Virus record (IMG/VR): IMGVR_UViG_3300008113_000095 | Coordinates: 1-44,513 of that record | Source: a virus | Direction: 5' to 3' (one strand) | Length of the DNA: 44,513 nucleotides | In this document: positions 23,378 to 32,690 of the stretch, piece after piece | Position numbering within the stretch: position 1 is the stretch's first letter | How the letters are laid out: every line of letters begins with the position of its first letter | The notes under the pieces: model-generated | What the model was told of the DNA's origin: nothing | Databases searched by the model: none | The model's input: the letters and a program-made list of their open reading frames with translations, nothing else | Made by a program: the position numbers and the translations under genes

Positions 23378-25183
23378 TCAAGAATCAAGGAGTCCATTCA
23401 AGAAAGAATAGTTTGAAATGTCATTTGTTTTAGTTTCTGTAGAATCTTTTGTCTCATTTAACCTTTCTTCTATCAATTTTCTGAATTTTTCTGGGATAAT
23501 ATCATAAAGATCCATAACAGTATCTTGGAAATCCCCGTTATCAAATACACAATTAATATTAACAAGTGTCATAGCTTCATCATCTTTTCCGATTTGACTA
23601 GAAAAACTACCATTAGGATTTATTCCAAAATTTGCTAATTCGTGTATTCCGTTCTTATTAGAAGGAATAATCTTATATCCTCTGGTGTTTATCTTCAAAT
23701 CGTAACAAAACTTTTCTTTATTCTTAACGGTTAATTTTACTCCAGGCTTTAATTTAGAACTTGCCTCAGAATGTTTAGTATAAACAAACATCTCATCAAA
23801 GAAATCCTCTACATCAAGAAGTTTATCCATTAGCATCTCGCCTTTATGATCTAATTCAAGTACTATTCTTGTATTATCTACGCCTAGAACATGAAGTATT
23901 AATATTTCTAGAAATGCTTTAAATTCGTCTATTTCGATAATATTAGATCTGAATATTCCGACCTGTAGTAGACAGAAGAAATCACTCTCATCCTCGAAAA
24001 ACCTTTTATTCTTAATTACACTACTAGGCATAGGTGTAACTTTAAATATGTTTGCAACTGAATAGTCACCTCCACCTCCACCTGCAGTATCTATGGATAT
24101 GTAAAATCTTTGTCCATCTTTTTCAAATACCGAAGTCGGATCAAACTTAGGATGCCATATTAGATTAGAATAATCTATTGGACTATTTTCAAAAGGAGAT
24201 AATTCATGGAATGTAAACTGCTCTTCTGAATTTTTAAGTCTCTTAAGTGTATTGGAGTCTAATAATAATCTTGATGATGATAAGAATTGACAACCATATT
24301 CTTGGTTAAAGTCTTCCTCAGATCCGAGTGCAGCAATTTCCTTTCTTTTCCATTCCTCGTCTCTCCCCGGAACTTGCCACCATTCGACTCTAATTGGATT
24401 AAACTCATTTTCCCCTTCTACAGCTCCTTTGTAGATCTCCCAGAATTTGTTCATTCCGTTAGGGGTGGATGTTATAATAACCCGTGCAATTTGTGAAGAT
24501 GATATAGTAGGATAAACAGATTTAAAGAATTGATTAATAAAGTTAGGGTTAATGTGAGCAAACTCATCCATGTATAACATATGAATTGTATAACCGATTG
24601 ATGATGTCTTAGTTGTTGTTTTAGCCATTATTCTACACCCATTATCAAACTTCATGGTCATAACGTTATAAACAACTAAGCCAGGTTTTAAGAAGAAAGG
24701 AAGTCCTTTCATGATAACCTTTATCTTATCCATTAACTCAGCAGCAGTATCACCAATATTAGCCATAATCATGGCATTTTTCTCAAAATTGAATAGAAGA
24801 TACCACAATAGAAAAATTGAAGATGTTATGGTCTTACCCGATTGTCTAGGTGATACAAAAACATTTTTTCTGTGATGCTGATATTGGTTTAGAATTTGTA
24901 TCTGGTAATCCCTTAATTTAATTTGCCTAATACCTTCATCTGTCATTACGTGGCAATAATTGTTAGCAAAATAAACAACATCCTCAGCACATTTTTTTAT
25001 TTCCTCTAATTCCCATTCAGTGTATTCAAAAAGTATATTACCACTTCTTAATTCTGGGTCATTCTCGTGAAATGGATTATCAACATCCTTGTAATCTATA
25101 CCATTCTCCTCTGCGTTGTATATAAGCTTATCAACTTTTGCAGTAGACCAGAAATTACTGGCGCCATTCTCTAATTTAGCCAT
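23378..25183 (-). CDS. gp17: Terminase large subunit (T4 gp17-like)
   Basis: 601 residues (T4 gp17 is 610). ATPase domain: Walker A SPRQSGKT (111-118), Walker B LYMDEF (203-208), coupling motif IITSTPNG (about 236-243). Nuclease (RNase H-like) domain: YISIDTAGGGGGDYSV (361-376, first catalytic Asp) and VLELDHKGEMLMD with its acidic pair further on. It is the motor that cuts concatemers and pumps DNA into the prohead through the portal. It is followed by gp18 and preceded by the gp16-like gene at 2 bases spacing, as in T4. All key residues are present, so it should be active. Confidence 0.96.
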   Translation of the reverse strand: MAKLENGASNFWSTAKVDKLIYNAEENGIDYKDVDNPFHENDPELRSGNILFEYTEWELEEIKKCAEDVVYFANNYCHVMTDEGIRQIKLRDYQIQILNQYQHHRKNVFVSPRQSGKTITSSIFLLWYLLFNFEKNAMIMANIGDTAAELMDKIKVIMKGLPFFLKPGLVVYNVMTMKFDNGCRIMAKTTTKTSSIGYTIHMLYMDEFAHINPNFINQFFKSVYPTISSSQIARVIITSTPNGMNKFWEIYKGAVEGENEFNPIRVEWWQVPGRDEEWKRKEIAALGSEEDFNQEYGCQFLSSSRLLLDSNTLKRLKNSEEQFTFHELSPFENSPIDYSNLIWHPKFDPTSVFEKDGQRFYISIDTAGGGGGDYSVANIFKVTPMPSSVIKNKRFFEDESDFFCLLQVGIFRSNIIEIDEFKAFLEILILHVLGVDNTRIVLELDHKGEMLMDKLLDVEDFFDEMFVYTKHSEASSKLKPGVKLTVKNKEKFCYDLKINTRGYKIIPSNKNGIHELANFGINPNGSFSSQIGKDDEAMTLVNINCVFDNGDFQDTVMDLYDIIPEKFRKLIEERLNETKDSTETKTNDISNYSFLNGLLDS

Positions 25184-25185
25184 AA

Positions 25186-25956
25186 TTAATCAAATAATTC
25201 GTCTTCTATTTCAAAGTCTGAATCTTCATCTCCACCAGATAGATCTGATGTTCCTCCAAACTTAGTTCTAGGGTTTATTAAGCTATCGTCTGGTGTTTCC
25301 TTAACTATTTCAGCGTCTTTTACCATACTTCCACCTTTCATAACATTCTGTAAATTCTCCATCAGGGATCTTGTACCTCTTGCTTTGAGAAGCTCTGTAT
25401 TTTCTTGACTTTGTAATATGTTACCGTTCTCGTCAAATTGTAGATCACCTCCTTTTTTGATCTCTTCAGACTCAACTTTCAATTGCTTATAGTTTTTCTC
25501 CATCTGTGTCATATACGAAGAAAAATTCTTAGGCATTTGCATTATCTGGTTTTGTAACTGAGCCAAAACTTCAAATAGCCTTGGTTCAACCCTTCCAGAA
25601 TCTATTTCCTCTATTAATTTAGATATAGCATGCTGTGCAGTTCTTATTTGAAAGGCCATGGTAGAAATACTCATGGCATCTATCTTCTGTTTATGTTTAA
25701 TATAAGAATCCTCAGATACACTTTCCATATCATTGTAAAATTTAGAAAGTGAATCTAATATAGCTCTAGCTTCTACCTCTACCTCAGTTTTAACAGCATC
25801 TATCTTTAATTCTCTGTGAGGTTTTATTGGTGGTATATCAGGAGTACTTAGTCCTGAAAGCATTTCATCTGCCAACACTATGCTATCTAGCTTATCTTTA
25901 AGATTAAGCTCTTGCTCCTTGGAGAGATTTGGTGTTTTGGGTTTTCTTCTTGGCAT
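25186..25956 (-). CDS. gp16: Probable terminase small subunit (T4 gp16-like)
   Basis: 256 residues, mostly helical. Core about 75-170: MAFQIRTAQHAISKLIEEID then GRVEPRLFEVLAQLQNQIMQ and NYKQLKVESEE. It has the T4 gp16 layout (N-terminal helix pair, a SG-P-(R)-x-(Y/F)-EVLxxL box, a coiled coil). The C-terminal 70 residues are acidic and disordered (GGDEDSDFEIEDELFD). It sits directly upstream of gp17 with 2 bases between, the canonical position. The small subunit recognises DNA and stimulates the motor. The call relies on position plus the helical pattern, not on a unique motif. Confidence 0.68.
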   Translation of the reverse strand: MPRRKPKTPNLSKEQELNLKDKLDSIVLADEMLSGLSTPDIPPIKPHRELKIDAVKTEVEVEARAILDSLSKFYNDMESVSEDSYIKHKQKIDAMSISTMAFQIRTAQHAISKLIEEIDSGRVEPRLFEVLAQLQNQIMQMPKNFSSYMTQMEKNYKQLKVESEEIKKGGDLQFDENGNILQSQENTELLKARGTRSLMENLQNVMKGGSMVKDAEIVKETPDDSLINPRTKFGGTSDLSGGDEDSDFEIEDELFD

Positions 25957-25961
25957 AATCG

Positions 25962-28151
25962 TTATCTGTTTCTGGCAACTTTAGGAAGTTTCAATACAGG
26001 TTTAGCATTATCTATTATTATTGCTAATTGTGCATCTCCTACTATATTTTGGTTTAGTATAGTAGATTGTTTTTCCTCTTCTACCATTTGTTTAAAAAAT
26101 CTAAAATTAGTCACCCATAATGGAGATGACTTAGTTTTATACGAATAATTGTTAGTTCCGTAGAAAGGACTATCATAGTCCTCTTCTATAACCGGAGGTA
26201 TATTAAAAGTATATGTCTGAGTAGTTACACCATCTAATGAATGAACTAAGCTAAGATCCGATGTCTGTGTAGCCGGATTATCTGGATCATATGTAAGTCT
26301 CCAAACTTTTAAAGAATATTGTTTAAATATGTTTGAAAAATTAAATACAAATCCATACCAATCGTCAGTTGTAGGTATAAAATTACCTAGTGTACTTGCT
26401 ATACCAGCTCCAAAAGGAGATGAGATCTCTAGATTATTTATCTTTATTCTAAAACTTCCTGTTTGTATATAGCTGTTATCTGTTGGACTAGTTATTGCAT
26501 TAGATCCACTCCATATAAAATCTATCAGTAGACCTTGTCCGTTATAGTATCCATCAAAAAGCGTTCTTGCCTGAGCTTTTTGCATTTTCCATCCAGCAGT
26601 AGAAACTGGAGCAGAAGCACCCGAATCCTTTATTTTGAATCTGTATGCGTCAATAACTTCTATAACCTCAAATCCACCGGATCTTACCTCGTCTCCTAAT
26701 ATAGAGACATACCCATTAGGATTTTCACCAGTTGTTAGCTTATGAACTATCGGATAAGTTGTATATGTTATTGTGTCAGTTCCTATAGAATCTATAGTTA
26801 TTGGTACCTTAGCAGCTGCCTTTGGTACTAATTTGCTTCTATCTAGATAATTTCTAGTTCTAAACCAACAAAGGAAAGATCTTTCGTCATTAGAAGTTAA
26901 AACTGGATCTGCTTTCCATCTAACTGCATCTCTCTCTATTTGTAATAATGCTGGAGATGAAGGATCTACCTGATTCTGCGGATCGTTAAATATCTTATCT
27001 AGATCGTAATAATTGTTGAAAACTATCGTCCAGTTGTTGTTTAGATCGTATTCAATTATAGGAAGATCTTTGTTTATGTATGATCTTATAGGATCTTCCA
27101 ATCTTCTCTGTGAAGTGATCGCATATTGTTGAGGCTTTGTTAATTCTACCTCCTCGTCTTTCACTTGTTCGCCAAATAAATCATTCGTGTTTACTGTGTA
27201 ATCTAACAATGCAGATTGAGCAGCAGGATCGGTCCACGTTGTATTTTTTTGTACATCGTATTTAACTAATTGTATTTTAAAATATACTGGATAGTTGTTT
27301 ACGTCTCTGAAAACGTACATTGAATCTATTCTGTATATTCTATTAGTTAAAGGGAAATAAATAATATCTCTCTTTCTTGGTTGTGATCCTTTACCAAATA
27401 TACTTTCAAAATATTTTCTATCTATGTGTATTTCGAATGGTTGATTGAAGTTTAATCCCCAAGAATCAAAAGTTAAAGCAGCATCTGGAAATTGATTATT
27501 TGGTACCATTACCTTCACGCATTTTTCATCAACCACGTCAAAAACTGTATATTCTTTTAGTACTACATCCTTTCCTCTACCTTGAGGCTGTACTGAATAA
27601 TAAATTACCTCATGCCCAAATATATTGTTAACAATCTTACTTAGGTCTTGATAAAGATTTACTGCTCTGTTTACGTCGTATGGTCTAAATGTAAAATCAC
27701 AATCAGAGAAAACTATTGGATAGTTTGTCAATTCTTTACTACATAAAGGAGCTGGTGGATTACTCATTAAACTTCTAGGATCCACGTTTTCGTAATTTAA
27801 ATTCAGCTCAAAGTCTAGTAGGATTATAGCAGGACTCAAAGAAGTTCCTGGAGGATAATAAGGACTAGCATTTTCGTCTGAAGCTGCTGTTAATCTTACT
27901 TCTACCCAAAAATCATTAGAAGGTGATAATTGTAAAGAATCTATTGATTGCTGGGTCAGTGGCGTCCATAAGGACCAATTAGATCCGTTTATACTCCATC
28001 TGTATTCCAGATAAAGAAAAATGTGTGGTGGATCTTCCCCACTAGTATCTATAGTCCATCCACCAAAGCTCTGTACTTTTTTGAATGGTTCCGACCAGGA
28101 TATTATTCTGTAGTTCCCGATCGCAGAAAATTCTATTGCGGTTTCTGCCAT
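25962..28151 (-). CDS. Large virion protein with neck (gp14-like) segment
   Basis: 729 residues. The N-terminus has an Fn3-like sandwich (LEYRWSINGSNWSLWTPLTQ). The segment about 255-312 (FGKGSQPRKRDIIYFPLTNR then YPVYFKIQLVKYD) resembles the GDxIYFPLT...FYQ...Y pattern of T4 neck protein gp14. The last third is a beta sandwich with FDGYYNGQGLLIDFIWSGSN and KQYSLKVWRLTYDPDNPATQ that looks LamG-like. It occupies the place between gp15 and gp16, where T4 has none, while gp14 normally lies before gp15. I therefore call it a neck-associated structural protein with moderate confidence. Separate promoter-like TGATATATATT lies just upstream, shared with the divergent gene at 28190. Confidence 0.5.
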   Translation of the reverse strand: MAETAIEFSAIGNYRIISWSEPFKKVQSFGGWTIDTSGEDPPHIFLYLEYRWSINGSNWSLWTPLTQQSIDSLQLSPSNDFWVEVRLTAASDENASPYYPPGTSLSPAIILLDFELNLNYENVDPRSLMSNPPAPLCSKELTNYPIVFSDCDFTFRPYDVNRAVNLYQDLSKIVNNIFGHEVIYYSVQPQGRGKDVVLKEYTVFDVVDEKCVKVMVPNNQFPDAALTFDSWGLNFNQPFEIHIDRKYFESIFGKGSQPRKRDIIYFPLTNRIYRIDSMYVFRDVNNYPVYFKIQLVKYDVQKNTTWTDPAAQSALLDYTVNTNDLFGEQVKDEEVELTKPQQYAITSQRRLEDPIRSYINKDLPIIEYDLNNNWTIVFNNYYDLDKIFNDPQNQVDPSSPALLQIERDAVRWKADPVLTSNDERSFLCWFRTRNYLDRSKLVPKAAAKVPITIDSIGTDTITYTTYPIVHKLTTGENPNGYVSILGDEVRSGGFEVIEVIDAYRFKIKDSGASAPVSTAGWKMQKAQARTLFDGYYNGQGLLIDFIWSGSNAITSPTDNSYIQTGSFRIKINNLEISSPFGAGIASTLGNFIPTTDDWYGFVFNFSNIFKQYSLKVWRLTYDPDNPATQTSDLSLVHSLDGVTTQTYTFNIPPVIEEDYDSPFYGTNNYSYKTKSSPLWVTNFRFFKQMVEEEKQSTILNQNIVGDAQLAIIIDNAKPVLKLPKVARNR

Positions 28152-28159
28152 TTTGGCTA

Positions 28160-28182
28160 ATCTTTTTAATATATATCAGAAA
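28160..28182. promoter_or_regulatory. Divergent promoter region
   Basis: The 38 bases between the minus gene (ATG at 28151) and the plus gene (ATG at 28190) contain TTTAATATATATCAG. It reads as GATATATATT toward the left gene and TAATATATAT toward the right, so one AT-rich box may serve both. Confidence 0.35.
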
Positions 28183-28189
28183 AACATAT

Positions 28190-28591
28190 ATGAAAAGATT
28201 AAGAGCAAACATTGACAAATTTAATTTTGGTCAACTTACTTCAAATTCTGATGGAAAAACATCAGGAAGCGGTACAGCTGGACTTTATATAGTTGCTGTT
28301 GGTGGTTTATGCTTCCTTATAGGTTCAGTTAAAATATTCTTTGGTGGAACTGGCGACGTACTTTCACAATCTATTATATTGGTTGGTATTGGTACAGCTT
28401 TGCTTGGATATAGAAAATCTAAGGATGCTAAAATTGTTGATATTGATGTAGATGAGTCTAAAGATTCTGTGGTAGATAACATTACTACTGATGTTAATCC
28501 ACAAATTACTGATTCTGTAACATCTGTAATTACTCCAATTGATGATCAATCATCTGATGATCCTAAAAACTATGATCAAATAAATTCTTAA
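28190..28591 (+). CDS. Small two-helix membrane protein (plus-strand insertion)
   Basis: 133 residues from the ATG at 28190; longer upstream starts would run into the divergent gene. The N-terminus is basic (MKRLRANIDKFNFGQLTSNS). Two glycine-rich hydrophobic segments are at about 25-47 (GTAGLYIVAVGGLCFLIGSV) and 55-75 (SQSIILVGIGTALLGY). A disordered, acidic D/S/T/V tail (DIDVDESKDSVVDNITTD) follows. No family is recognised. It interrupts the virion operon in the opposite orientation, so it is probably an accessory gene. Its stop codon overlaps the stop of the convergent gp15-like gene in TTAA. Confidence 0.65.
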   Translation: MKRLRANIDKFNFGQLTSNSDGKTSGSGTAGLYIVAVGGLCFLIGSVKIFFGGTGDVLSQSIILVGIGTALLGYRKSKDAKIVDIDVDESKDSVVDNITTDVNPQITDSVTSVITPIDDQSSDDPKNYDQINS

Positions 28592-29424
28592 GGATTCGAA
28601 GGTGCAGCTCCGGTTGCACCAGTTTCCCCCATTACATCTTTTTTAATGTCATAAACTCCTAGACCTTGTATTATAGTACTATTGTCCTCTGGGGCTTTTC
28701 CAAACTCTACATTAGTTCTTATACCTCCTTGCATTAGATTTCCTCTGAATCTTTCTGTAGTTTTATCTATATCTGGCAAATAAGTCTCTAACTGCATAGA
28801 AAAACTTAGAGTTATAGCTTCACCTCTTTGTGATCCGTAAGACATCGTGAAGTTGTTTGGCTGTTTATCAGGAACTGAATCGTCTAAACTAACCTGAACA
28901 GGTATTCTAAATCCTTTATAATAAAAATAATATACAAATCTCTTATAAAGTATTTCTAATACACTTTGTTGTATCTTGAAAGCATCTAATGTAGTATCAG
29001 CTTTCATTTTTGCATTTATTGATATATTTAATGGTATTGGATAGAAATAAGAAGAATAAGTAACCATCTCTATACCAGTATCTTTCTCTACCTCCTTAGC
29101 ATAAGATCCTCTGACAAACTTTGTTGTTGCTGATCCTGTGTCTATTCTAACCGCACCCATTTCTAGAACACCCCTCGGTACAACATCATAGTTACCCTCA
29201 GCAAATGCTGGTTTTCCGTCGCAATCTTCATAAGACAAATAAAAATCCTGCAGGAAAGGCTCATCACCAACCATGGAATAAAAGAAAGGTATGTATATTG
29301 TCGAAACCTCTTGATTATCGTCTGTTTGCTCGTAAGTTATAACTTGATTAAGTTTACTTAACAATCCGAGTATTATACCTCTAAAGAATACGTTATCAGT
29401 ATTATATTTTTCTAGAAAATTCAT
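28588..29424 (-). CDS. gp15: Tail completion / sheath stabiliser (T4 gp15-like)
   Basis: 278 residues (T4 gp15 is 272). Shared layout: FFRGIILGLLSKLNQVITYE (N-terminal helix), YIPFFYS at the T4 VPITYAS position, a VPRGVLEMGAVRID segment matching the T4 PRINLHL strand, YPIPLNISINAKMKADTTLD then FKIQQSVLEILYKRF (T4 PIKMIYELSIFTRYEDDMFQ with IVEQILPYF), and a final SMQLETYLP strand. gp15 caps the finished tail and binds the neck. A low-complexity GETGATGAAPSNP tail ends the protein. Position before the gp16/gp17 genes agrees with T4. Confidence 0.75.
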   Translation of the reverse strand: MNFLEKYNTDNVFFRGIILGLLSKLNQVITYEQTDDNQEVSTIYIPFFYSMVGDEPFLQDFYLSYEDCDGKPAFAEGNYDVVPRGVLEMGAVRIDTGSATTKFVRGSYAKEVEKDTGIEMVTYSSYFYPIPLNISINAKMKADTTLDAFKIQQSVLEILYKRFVYYFYYKGFRIPVQVSLDDSVPDKQPNNFTMSYGSQRGEAITLSFSMQLETYLPDIDKTTERFRGNLMQGGIRTNVEFGKAPEDNSTIIQGLGVYDIKKDVMGETGATGAAPSNP

Positions 29425-29428
29425 CTAA

Positions 29429-29917
29429 TTAATCTATTATTTTTCTACCTTGTACTCCTGATTGGAAATTATCATCCAATATAGGAGATGGATAAATTGG
29501 CTCATTATAGTTGTTTCTAGAAACTGCCATAGGCTTGCTTCCGTATTGATACTTATCTTTATTTAGATCTATTACTCTTATTTTATTCTGTATGTATATA
29601 GGTATATCTCTCATTTTTACTCTCATCGGAGATCTTAAAGAATTCTTATAATATGGATGTAAAAAATCTCCAGTAGCATATTCATTGTAAGAAATTTCTC
29701 TACATTGATCTATTTTAGTAGATTTTATCTTACTAAAATAATTTCTAAGCTGTTTTATTCCATCTGAAGCTGAAACTGGTACTATGAACTTATAGACAAA
29801 ATATTCTATCAGAGGAATATCTGTTGCTATAGAATCCTCTTTTACAACAAGAAAATAGCTAAAAGTGGGTTTTAGATTTCTTATTGATCTTGTATTCGGC
29901 GGATAATAAATTTTCAT
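29429..29917 (-). CDS. Hypothetical virion-operon protein
   Basis: 162 residues, basic. It starts MKIYYPPNTRSIRNLKPTFS, has a helical stretch DGIKQLRNYFSKIKSTKIDQ and ends with a proline-poor extended tail (YPSPILDDNFQSGVQGRKI). No catalytic motif. It is placed 4 bases before gp15, so a neck or tail-completion role is plausible (T4 has gp13 and gp14 here), but I see no sequence match to either. It has its own AGGATATATAA box only 3 bases upstream of the ATG, overlapping the stop of gp46. Confidence 0.6.
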   Translation of the reverse strand: MKIYYPPNTRSIRNLKPTFSYFLVVKEDSIATDIPLIEYFVYKFIVPVSASDGIKQLRNYFSKIKSTKIDQCREISYNEYATGDFLHPYYKNSLRSPMRVKMRDIPIYIQNKIRVIDLNKDKYQYGSKPMAVSRNNYNEPIYPSPILDDNFQSGVQGRKIID

Positions 29918-29920
29918 GAT

Positions 29921-29931
29921 TTATATATCCT
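29921..29931 (-). promoter_or_regulatory. Candidate phage promoter AGGATATATAA
   Basis: Strong copy of the recurrent motif, 3 bases before the ATG at 29917. If it is a -10-type box, the transcript would start at or inside the ATG, i.e. be leaderless or nearly so. It marks the switch from replication genes to virion genes. Confidence 0.5.
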
Positions 29932-31597
29932 ATACAATCTTATCGAAAGAAAGATCTGAAAAATTATTCTTCTTTGCTATTTCTATCTTGTAATCGAATA
30001 TTTCAGTAGGCATTGGAGCGTGATTTATAACAAATATATTCATTCCTAAATCATCAGATAGCTTTCTTAATGTGTTCAATATACTGTGTACCCCGTCAGG
30101 ATCGACAGAGCTGAATATCTCGTCAAGGAAAAGTATATTAACTGAAGCAAATCGTATCTTCATTAGCTTTATTACAGCTATAAGGACAGCAAAATCTACC
30201 TTCTTCATTTCTCCCGTTGATAAAGTCTGTGGTGATATTTCCTCTCCCAAATGGAATATCTGTGCATTAAATTCTTCATTGAAAACAACCTTGTAGGGTA
30301 AATGTAAAGATAGAAGGGTATTTAGTATCTCGTTGTTTAATGAAGGTAGTATAGATTTTATAGCAAGTTGCTTAACTCCCTTCTCACTTAATACCTCATC
30401 CAGAGTCTTTATCCATCCTTGGCGATCTTCGTAAACAGTTTTTTCTTGATTGAACTCGGATAGATCATCGTTTGCTTGATTTAAAAGTTTTCTTATTGAA
30501 TTAGCTTCGTCACTATTTTTAGCGGTTCTTAGATTCTTAAGTTTTTCTTTTAGTGTTCTTATTCCAGATTCTATCTTACTTCCCTTCGTTAAAAGATCTC
30601 CTTTAGAATCCTCTACAGATTTTTGTGCTTTTTTAGCATCCTCGTAATTTTTCTTAAGATCTGCTAAATCTTCCATATATTGTAGTCTAGTATTTGATAG
30701 GTCGTCAAATATCGACTTATGAAAATCCGTAGATAAGTCTGATGTACATGTTGGGCATTTATCTTCGTTATAGAGATTCATCCTAGAATCTAGTGATTTT
30801 ATTTTAGAAGCTAAATCACTATATTTCTCATAAGAATCCCTAACCAATCTTGAGATTTCATTCTCCTTGGATCTAAACTCCTTTATCTTGTCCGTGTGTA
30901 TTCTTAAAAGCTCCTGATAGTCCTCCAGTTGTTTCTCGGTCTTTCCTATTTCAGAACCAGAGTTTTCTACTATTCTTTTTTGTAGTTCATCTAATTCTTT
31001 CTGTGAAGCTGAAATAGATCTACCAGTTGCTAGTATTTCTCCGGTCAATCTATCAATATTAGATTTTATATTCTTACTTTCTTCCTTGAGAATATCTCTC
31101 ATCTCATTCAGTATATAAAATCCAAATATTTTATCTATAATAAGCTTCTTATCTGCACTACTCATTTTCAAAAAACTTTTAAAATCGTTAATTGATAATG
31201 ATATAGTGTTATTGAATACGTAATATGGTATCTTTAAAATCTCGTCGCTTAAATAATCCTGTACATTACTCTTACCAGCTTGATCGTAGATTTTACCATC
31301 GATACTTAATTGAAAAACTGCAGGCTCTAATCCTCTCTCTACTTCGTATAATCTACCATCCTGTTCGAATGATATTTTCATCCAGGCATTTTTGTTAGAT
31401 CTATTAGGAATATCCTTGAGTTTCTTTCCTTCTAATTTACCGTATAATCCAAATGTAATAACATCTGATATAGTAGATTTACCGACACCGTTTTCTCCAA
31501 AAACTTGTATCAATCCAGCTTCCTCTGGAAGTTCTAATTTTTGAATTTTGTTACCATAAGAAGCAACATTTCTCCATTCAATCTTCTTGATCTTCAT
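29930..31597 (-). CDS. gp46: Recombination nuclease subunit, SMC/Rad50-like (T4 gp46)
   Basis: 555 residues (T4 gp46 is 560). Walker A GENGVGKST (34-42), long coiled-coil arms (about 160-275 and 300-400), zinc hook CPTC (281-284) at the apex, ABC signature LSTGEMKKVD (459-468), Walker B ILFLDE (488-493) with the D-loop SSVDP. With gp47 it forms the Rad50/Mre11-like complex that resects double-strand ends to start recombination-dependent replication. The start ATG lies 20 bases inside the 3' end of gp47, a coupled arrangement as in T4. Confidence 0.95.
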   Translation of the reverse strand: MKIKKIEWRNVASYGNKIQKLELPEEAGLIQVFGENGVGKSTISDVITFGLYGKLEGKKLKDIPNRSNKNAWMKISFEQDGRLYEVERGLEPAVFQLSIDGKIYDQAGKSNVQDYLSDEILKIPYYVFNNTISLSINDFKSFLKMSSADKKLIIDKIFGFYILNEMRDILKEESKNIKSNIDRLTGEILATGRSISASQKELDELQKRIVENSGSEIGKTEKQLEDYQELLRIHTDKIKEFRSKENEISRLVRDSYEKYSDLASKIKSLDSRMNLYNEDKCPTCTSDLSTDFHKSIFDDLSNTRLQYMEDLADLKKNYEDAKKAQKSVEDSKGDLLTKGSKIESGIRTLKEKLKNLRTAKNSDEANSIRKLLNQANDDLSEFNQEKTVYEDRQGWIKTLDEVLSEKGVKQLAIKSILPSLNNEILNTLLSLHLPYKVVFNEEFNAQIFHLGEEISPQTLSTGEMKKVDFAVLIAVIKLMKIRFASVNILFLDEIFSSVDPDGVHSILNTLRKLSDDLGMNIFVINHAPMPTEIFDYKIEIAKKNNFSDLSFDKIV

Positions 31598-32690
31598 CTT
31601 CTTTAACTTGTACAGAAACTTTATGTAGCAATTTTTCTATTGCCTTGTATATTTTTGTTTTCTTATCATCTTCATAGTTACACTTATCTAAGTATAATTT
31701 AGTCAGATCTAGGATAGAAAAACTTTTACCTTCCAAATCATGGAATCCTTCGTCTACTATTTCTTGACCAGCTCCTGTAATAGGGGTGAATGATATTTTT
31801 AAAGGACTATCAACATATTCTGTTAGCAATCCTAAAGGAACTTTAACAGCTAATTCAGGATCAACCAATATGTCTATGAAATTGTTTTTAAATATAGGGT
31901 TTAATTGATCTGGTGTAGAGTTAAGAACCTGCTCGAATGTCATCCTCATAAACTTAGGTGAATGGGTATTCTCGTAGTATTCTTCGTATCCTGTTTCTAG
32001 GTCTAATACAGTTATTCCTTTTAGGTTTTCCGAATCCGATCTTGTTAATTGATAAGGAGATCCTAGCATTCTCATTTTACCAAAATTCTGAGAATAATGT
32101 ATATGTCCTGAGTATACTCTATCGAACTTATCTATATCAGAATAATCAAGCCCTTCATCAATTCTCACAAATTTGTTGAACATTAATCCCTTAACGTCAG
32201 TGTGGCAGAACATATAATCATGATTTCCTTTCACTGATGCTAAGGTTTCTCTCTCCGCTGTGTGATCTTTTCTCCAGGGCATTAGGAATATCTTACGATT
32301 TCCCATCATTATACTTTCAGGCTCTTCGTATATTTTTACTCTAGGAATCCATTTTAAAGATTTAAGAGAGTTTACCTCGTTAGTATTTTTCCCATAAATA
32401 TCATGATTTCCACAAATTATGTAGATTCCGTCTTTGAAGATGTTAGATAGTTCTTCAAATATCTCTATACCTAGATTAAGTACCCTAAGATTAAGTGATT
32501 GTCTGCTATCGTATACGTCTCCCAGGTGAACTAAACAATCACCTGGTTGATATATTCTTTTACAAAGAGGGATAAACCAATTCTTAAAGTAGTCCTCATG
32601 TATCTCTATCCAGTCGTTAGAATTGTTCCTAACTCCTAAATGAGTATCTGTTATAAATATGATTCTCTTTATGTTTGGAAACTTTTCCAT
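31578..32690 (-). CDS. gp47: Recombination nuclease subunit, Mre11/SbcD-like (T4 gp47)
   Basis: 370 residues (T4 gp47 is 339). Calcineurin-type phosphoesterase motifs in order: TDTHLG (D15, H17), HLGDVYD (about 55-61), CGNHD (93-97), FCHTD (161-165) and YSGHIH (193-198). These bind the two metal ions. The C-terminal part (about 250-370) would be the capping and Rad50-binding region. It works with gp46 on double-strand ends. The gene is joined to the 156-residue gene upstream (overlap at 32690) and overlaps gp46 by 20 bases. Confidence 0.95.
   Translation of the reverse strand: MEKFPNIKRIIFITDTHLGVRNNSNDWIEIHEDYFKNWFIPLCKRIYQPGDCLVHLGDVYDSRQSLNLRVLNLGIEIFEELSNIFKDGIYIICGNHDIYGKNTNEVNSLKSLKWIPRVKIYEEPESIMMGNRKIFLMPWRKDHTAERETLASVKGNHDYMFCHTDVKGLMFNKFVRIDEGLDYSDIDKFDRVYSGHIHYSQNFGKMRMLGSPYQLTRSDSENLKGITVLDLETGYEEYYENTHSPKFMRMTFEQVLNSTPDQLNPIFKNNFIDILVDPELAVKVPLGLLTEYVDSPLKISFTPITGAGQEIVDEGFHDLEGKSFSILDLTKLYLDKCNYEDDKKTKIYKAIEKLLHKVSVQVKEDEDQED

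Noticed and set aside
28085-28189. Extended start of the plus-strand membrane gene
   Set aside because: The extension overlaps the start of the minus-strand 729-residue gene and adds a phenylalanine-rich segment unlike the rest. The ATG at 28190 follows the AT-rich promoter region.
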